A DNA stretch of 64,000 nucleotides from Candidatus Peregrinibacteria bacterium Gr01-1014_25 (GTDB lineage: Bacteria > Patescibacteriota > Gracilibacteria > Peribacterales > Peribacteraceae), in contig VMFU01000001.1 in NCBI GenBank assembly GCA_007376205.1, forward strand, positions 282,661 to 346,660, in the 5' to 3' direction. Both the position numbers and the translations under genes were made by a program. Under the pieces are notes generated by a model, which did not search any database, was not told the DNA's origin, and worked only from the letters and a program-made list of their open reading frames with translations. Positions 62,291-64,000 of the stretch are shown piece after piece. Numbering within the stretch: position 1 is the first letter of the stretch; every line of letters begins with the position of its first letter.

Positions 62291-64000
62291 CGACAACTCC
62301 GGCGCTTGCCGCATCGCCTCCAGCACGATGGCGACGAATTCGTCGAGGGGGATCGTGAGTAGCTCTTCGCAGCGCTTGATTTGCGCGCGGTCGACCTGCG
62401 CCGCGAAGCTCTTCTCCTTGAGTTTCTTGAGCACGCTCTTCACTTCAACGTCCGCGAGCTTTCCGCTGGGGCGCACGCGCGCGACCGCCAGGATGAAGCC
62501 CGTGAGCTCGTCGCAGCAGTAGAGGCACTTGCGCAGCCACGTGTCGAGCGGGTAGTCCGCGCCGTACTTCGCCGCGTAGTGCGAGCGGATGTCGGCGAGG
62601 AGTTCCTGCGGGGCTTTCACCGACGCGAGGAGTTCTTCCAGCGTCGCGCTGCAGTGTGCCTCGGCGTCCTTGTCGAGCTTGTCCCAGTCCAGGTCGTGCA
62701 GCATCCCCGCGACGCGCCACGTTGCGGCGTCGCCGCCGAAGCGACTCGCGAGCGCCGCCATCGCCGCGCCCGTCGCAAGCAGATGTGCGCGGGTCTTGTC
62801 TGTGTGTGCCTCGAGCAAACCGTGAGCCGCGGGGAGGAGATGGCCGTACGAAGCGTGCTCCAGCAGGTGTCCCCTGTCCCCAGACCCCTTTCCCACAGGG
62901 GGAGAAAGGGGATCAGTCGCGCCCTTCTCCCTTTGGGGGAGGGGTTGGGGTGGGGGAAACGGTTTCAGGAGCGGGAACAGCACGACGTCCTTCAAATTCT
63001 CCTGCTGCGTCAGGAGTGCAACGAAACGGTCGACGCCCATGCCCCAGCCCGAGCAGGGCGGGCAGCCGTACGAGAGCGCCTCGACGAATTCGTCGTCCTT
63101 GCGGTGCGCGTCGCTGTCGCCGCCGGCGCCCGCGGACGCCTGCTGCTCGAAGCGGCCGGCCTGGTCGACGGGGTCGACGAGTTCCGAGTAGGCGTTGACG
63201 ATCTCCCATCCGCCGACGACCAGCTGGAAGCGGTCGACGATCGCGGGATTCGCGTCGTTCCGGCGCGCGAGCGGGGAGAGGTCGGTGGGGTGCGCGATGA
63301 GGAAGGTGGGTTGCACGATGCCCGGCCGACTCACTTTCTTGTAGAGCTGGTCGATGAGGTTGCCGCGGCCGAGGACGCTGATGTCCAGATCCAGCCGGAT
63401 CTTCGCGGCGGCCATCGCCGCCCGCAGTCCGTCCGCCGTCGCATGGGCGTCGATGTCGATTCCCGAGCTCTCGCGGATCGCGTCCCGGACCGTCACGCGC
63501 GGCCAGGGCGGCGCGAAGTCGACGCTGACCAGCTCGCCGGCGCGGTTCGGGATCTGCACGCGCGTTCCGCCGGTTACGTCCTTGATCAGCGTGGCGACCA
63601 TCTCCTCGGTGAAGCGGATGTTGTCGGCGTAGTCCCAGTAGGCCGCATAGTGCTCGCACATCGTGAACTCCTGCAGGTGGCTGGGGTCCATGCCTTCGTT
63701 GCGGAACACGGGGCCGATGCTGAACGTGCGGTCGAATCCGCCGATGAGACATTCCTTCTGGTGCGTCTCCAGGGCGATGCGCAGGTACACGTCCAGATCG
63801 AGCGCGTTGTGGTGCGTCGTGAACGGGGTGGCGAGCGCGCCGGACGCGGCGTTCACGAGGGCGGGGAGATCGACCTCGACGAAACCCTTCGACCAGTAGA
63901 ACTCGCGCAGGGAGCGCACGAACTTACTGCGCAGGAGGAAACGGTCGAACGTGGAGCGATTGCTAAGGAGATCGAGGTAGCGCTGGCGCTCGGCGGTCTC
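62285..64000 (-). CDS. lysS: class II lysyl-tRNA synthetase fused to an HD-domain (partial at window edge)
   Basis: The minus-strand frame is open to the window edge, so the N-terminal anticodon domain is outside. Visible LysRS parts: RQRYLDLLSN, motif 2 FRNEGMDPSHLQEFTMCEHY, and motif 3 GWGMGVDRFVALL. After DVVLFPLLKP, where LysRS normally ends, a Pro/Gly/Lys linker (62876-62966) encoded by a C-rich palindromic repeat leads into about 190 residues with an HD signature (GMLHDLDWD, His-Asp) and YCCDELTGF. The HD part may hydrolyse a phosphoester or be a signal domain. Confidence 0.88.
   Translation of the reverse strand, partial: ETAERQRYLDLLSNRSTFDRFLLRSKFVRSLREFYWSKGFVEVDLPALVNAASGALATPFTTHHNALDLDVYLRIALETHQKECLIGGFDRTFSIGPVFRNEGMDPSHLQEFTMCEHYAAYWDYADNIRFTEEMVATLIKDVTGGTRVQIPNRAGELVSVDFAPPWPRVTVRDAIRESSGIDIDAHATADGLRAAMAAAKIRLDLDISVLGRGNLIDQLYKKVSRPGIVQPTFLIAHPTDLSPLARRNDANPAIVDRFQLVVGGWEIVNAYSELVDPVDQAGRFEQQASAGAGGDSDAHRKDDEFVEALSYGCPPCSGWGMGVDRFVALLTQQENLKDVVLFPLLKPFPPPQPLPQREKGATDPLSPPVGKGSGDRGHLLEHASYGHLLPAAHGLLEAHTDKTRAHLLATGAAMAALASRFGGDAATWRVAGMLHDLDWDKLDKDAEAHCSATLEELLASVKAPQELLADIRSHYAAKYGADYPLDTWLRKCLYCCDELTGFILAVARVRPSGKLADVEVKSVLKKLKEKSFAAQVDRAQIKRCEELLTIPLDEFVAIVLEAMRQAPELSS
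62876..62966. repeat. C/G-rich palindromic repeat inside the LysRS-HD gene (PE-B family)
   Basis: Runs such as CCCCTTTCCCACAGGGGGAGAAAGGGG and CCCTTTGGGGGAGGGG (read in pieces) form hairpins like those after the aldolase gene at 28.2 kb. Here the element is translated as the linker between two domains. Confidence 0.75.

Overview
This GC-rich, gene-dense 64 kb window comes from a bacterium with peptidoglycan and an S-layer. The best reading is a member of the Candidate Phyla Radiation / Patescibacteria, possibly Peribacteria-like. That placement is an inference from the small compact gene set, the intron-bearing and heavily inserted 23S gene, the SLH surface protein, CsrA, class I aldolase and many unrecognised proteins. 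No 16S gene is present to confirm it.

Layout. 1-9.3 kb: serine hydrolase, hypotheticals, tRNA-Trp, a GT2 and a YfhO-like membrane enzyme, an M23 peptidase, a voltage-sensor/bPH protein, a dGTPase-like HD enzyme and a CBS-free nucleotide-repair dehydratase (NnrD). 9.3-18 kb: cell envelope block (GT4, FtsQ, DacA, LysM-M23, a membrane GT-C candidate, SDR epimerase, UDP-galactopyranose mutase, GT2). 18-25.4 kb: tRNA-Asp with truncated copies, MFS transporter, GatA/GatC and unknowns. 25.4-32 kb: rnpA-yidC, class I aldolase, a 1.8 kb tract with tiny SD-led ORFs, csrA, cysS. 32-44 kb: a 1404-aa S-layer protein, FemX-like transferase, SOD, rpoB (without rpoC), ssb. 44-48.6 kb: 23S and 5S rRNA with their own promoter and no 16S; the 23S holds a group I intron and two palindromic helix inserts. 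48.7-54.4 kb: adenosine deaminase-guaB, an XRE regulator, RsuA-type pseudouridine synthase, CAP protein, beta-CASP nuclease. 54.5-64 kb: a four-gene operon of unknowns including a J-domain/zinc-finger protein, more unknowns, and LysRS fused to an HD domain.

Two signals run through the window. First, at least fifteen protein genes have a TANNNT hexamer ending exactly 6 nt before the start codon, which predicts mRNAs that begin at the start codon itself. This rule fixed many of the starts given here. The rRNA operon and the unknown four-gene operon instead have classical -35/-10 promoters (TTGACC or TTGACA, 16 nt, TAGAAT). Second, short palindromic or tandem elements lie inside genes as well as between them: in frame in femX, rsuA and the LysRS-HD linker, in 23S helices, in the group I intron and in a duplicated tRNA fragment. 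This resembles Rickettsia palindromic elements.

Functionally, the window supports wall synthesis and remodelling (FtsQ, DacA, two M23 peptidases, FemX), surface glycan and S-layer assembly, purine salvage (adenosine deaminase, IMP dehydrogenase, dGTPase), translation (CysRS, LysRS, GatCA, rRNA) and RNA metabolism (RnpA, CsrA, beta-CASP nuclease, RsuA).
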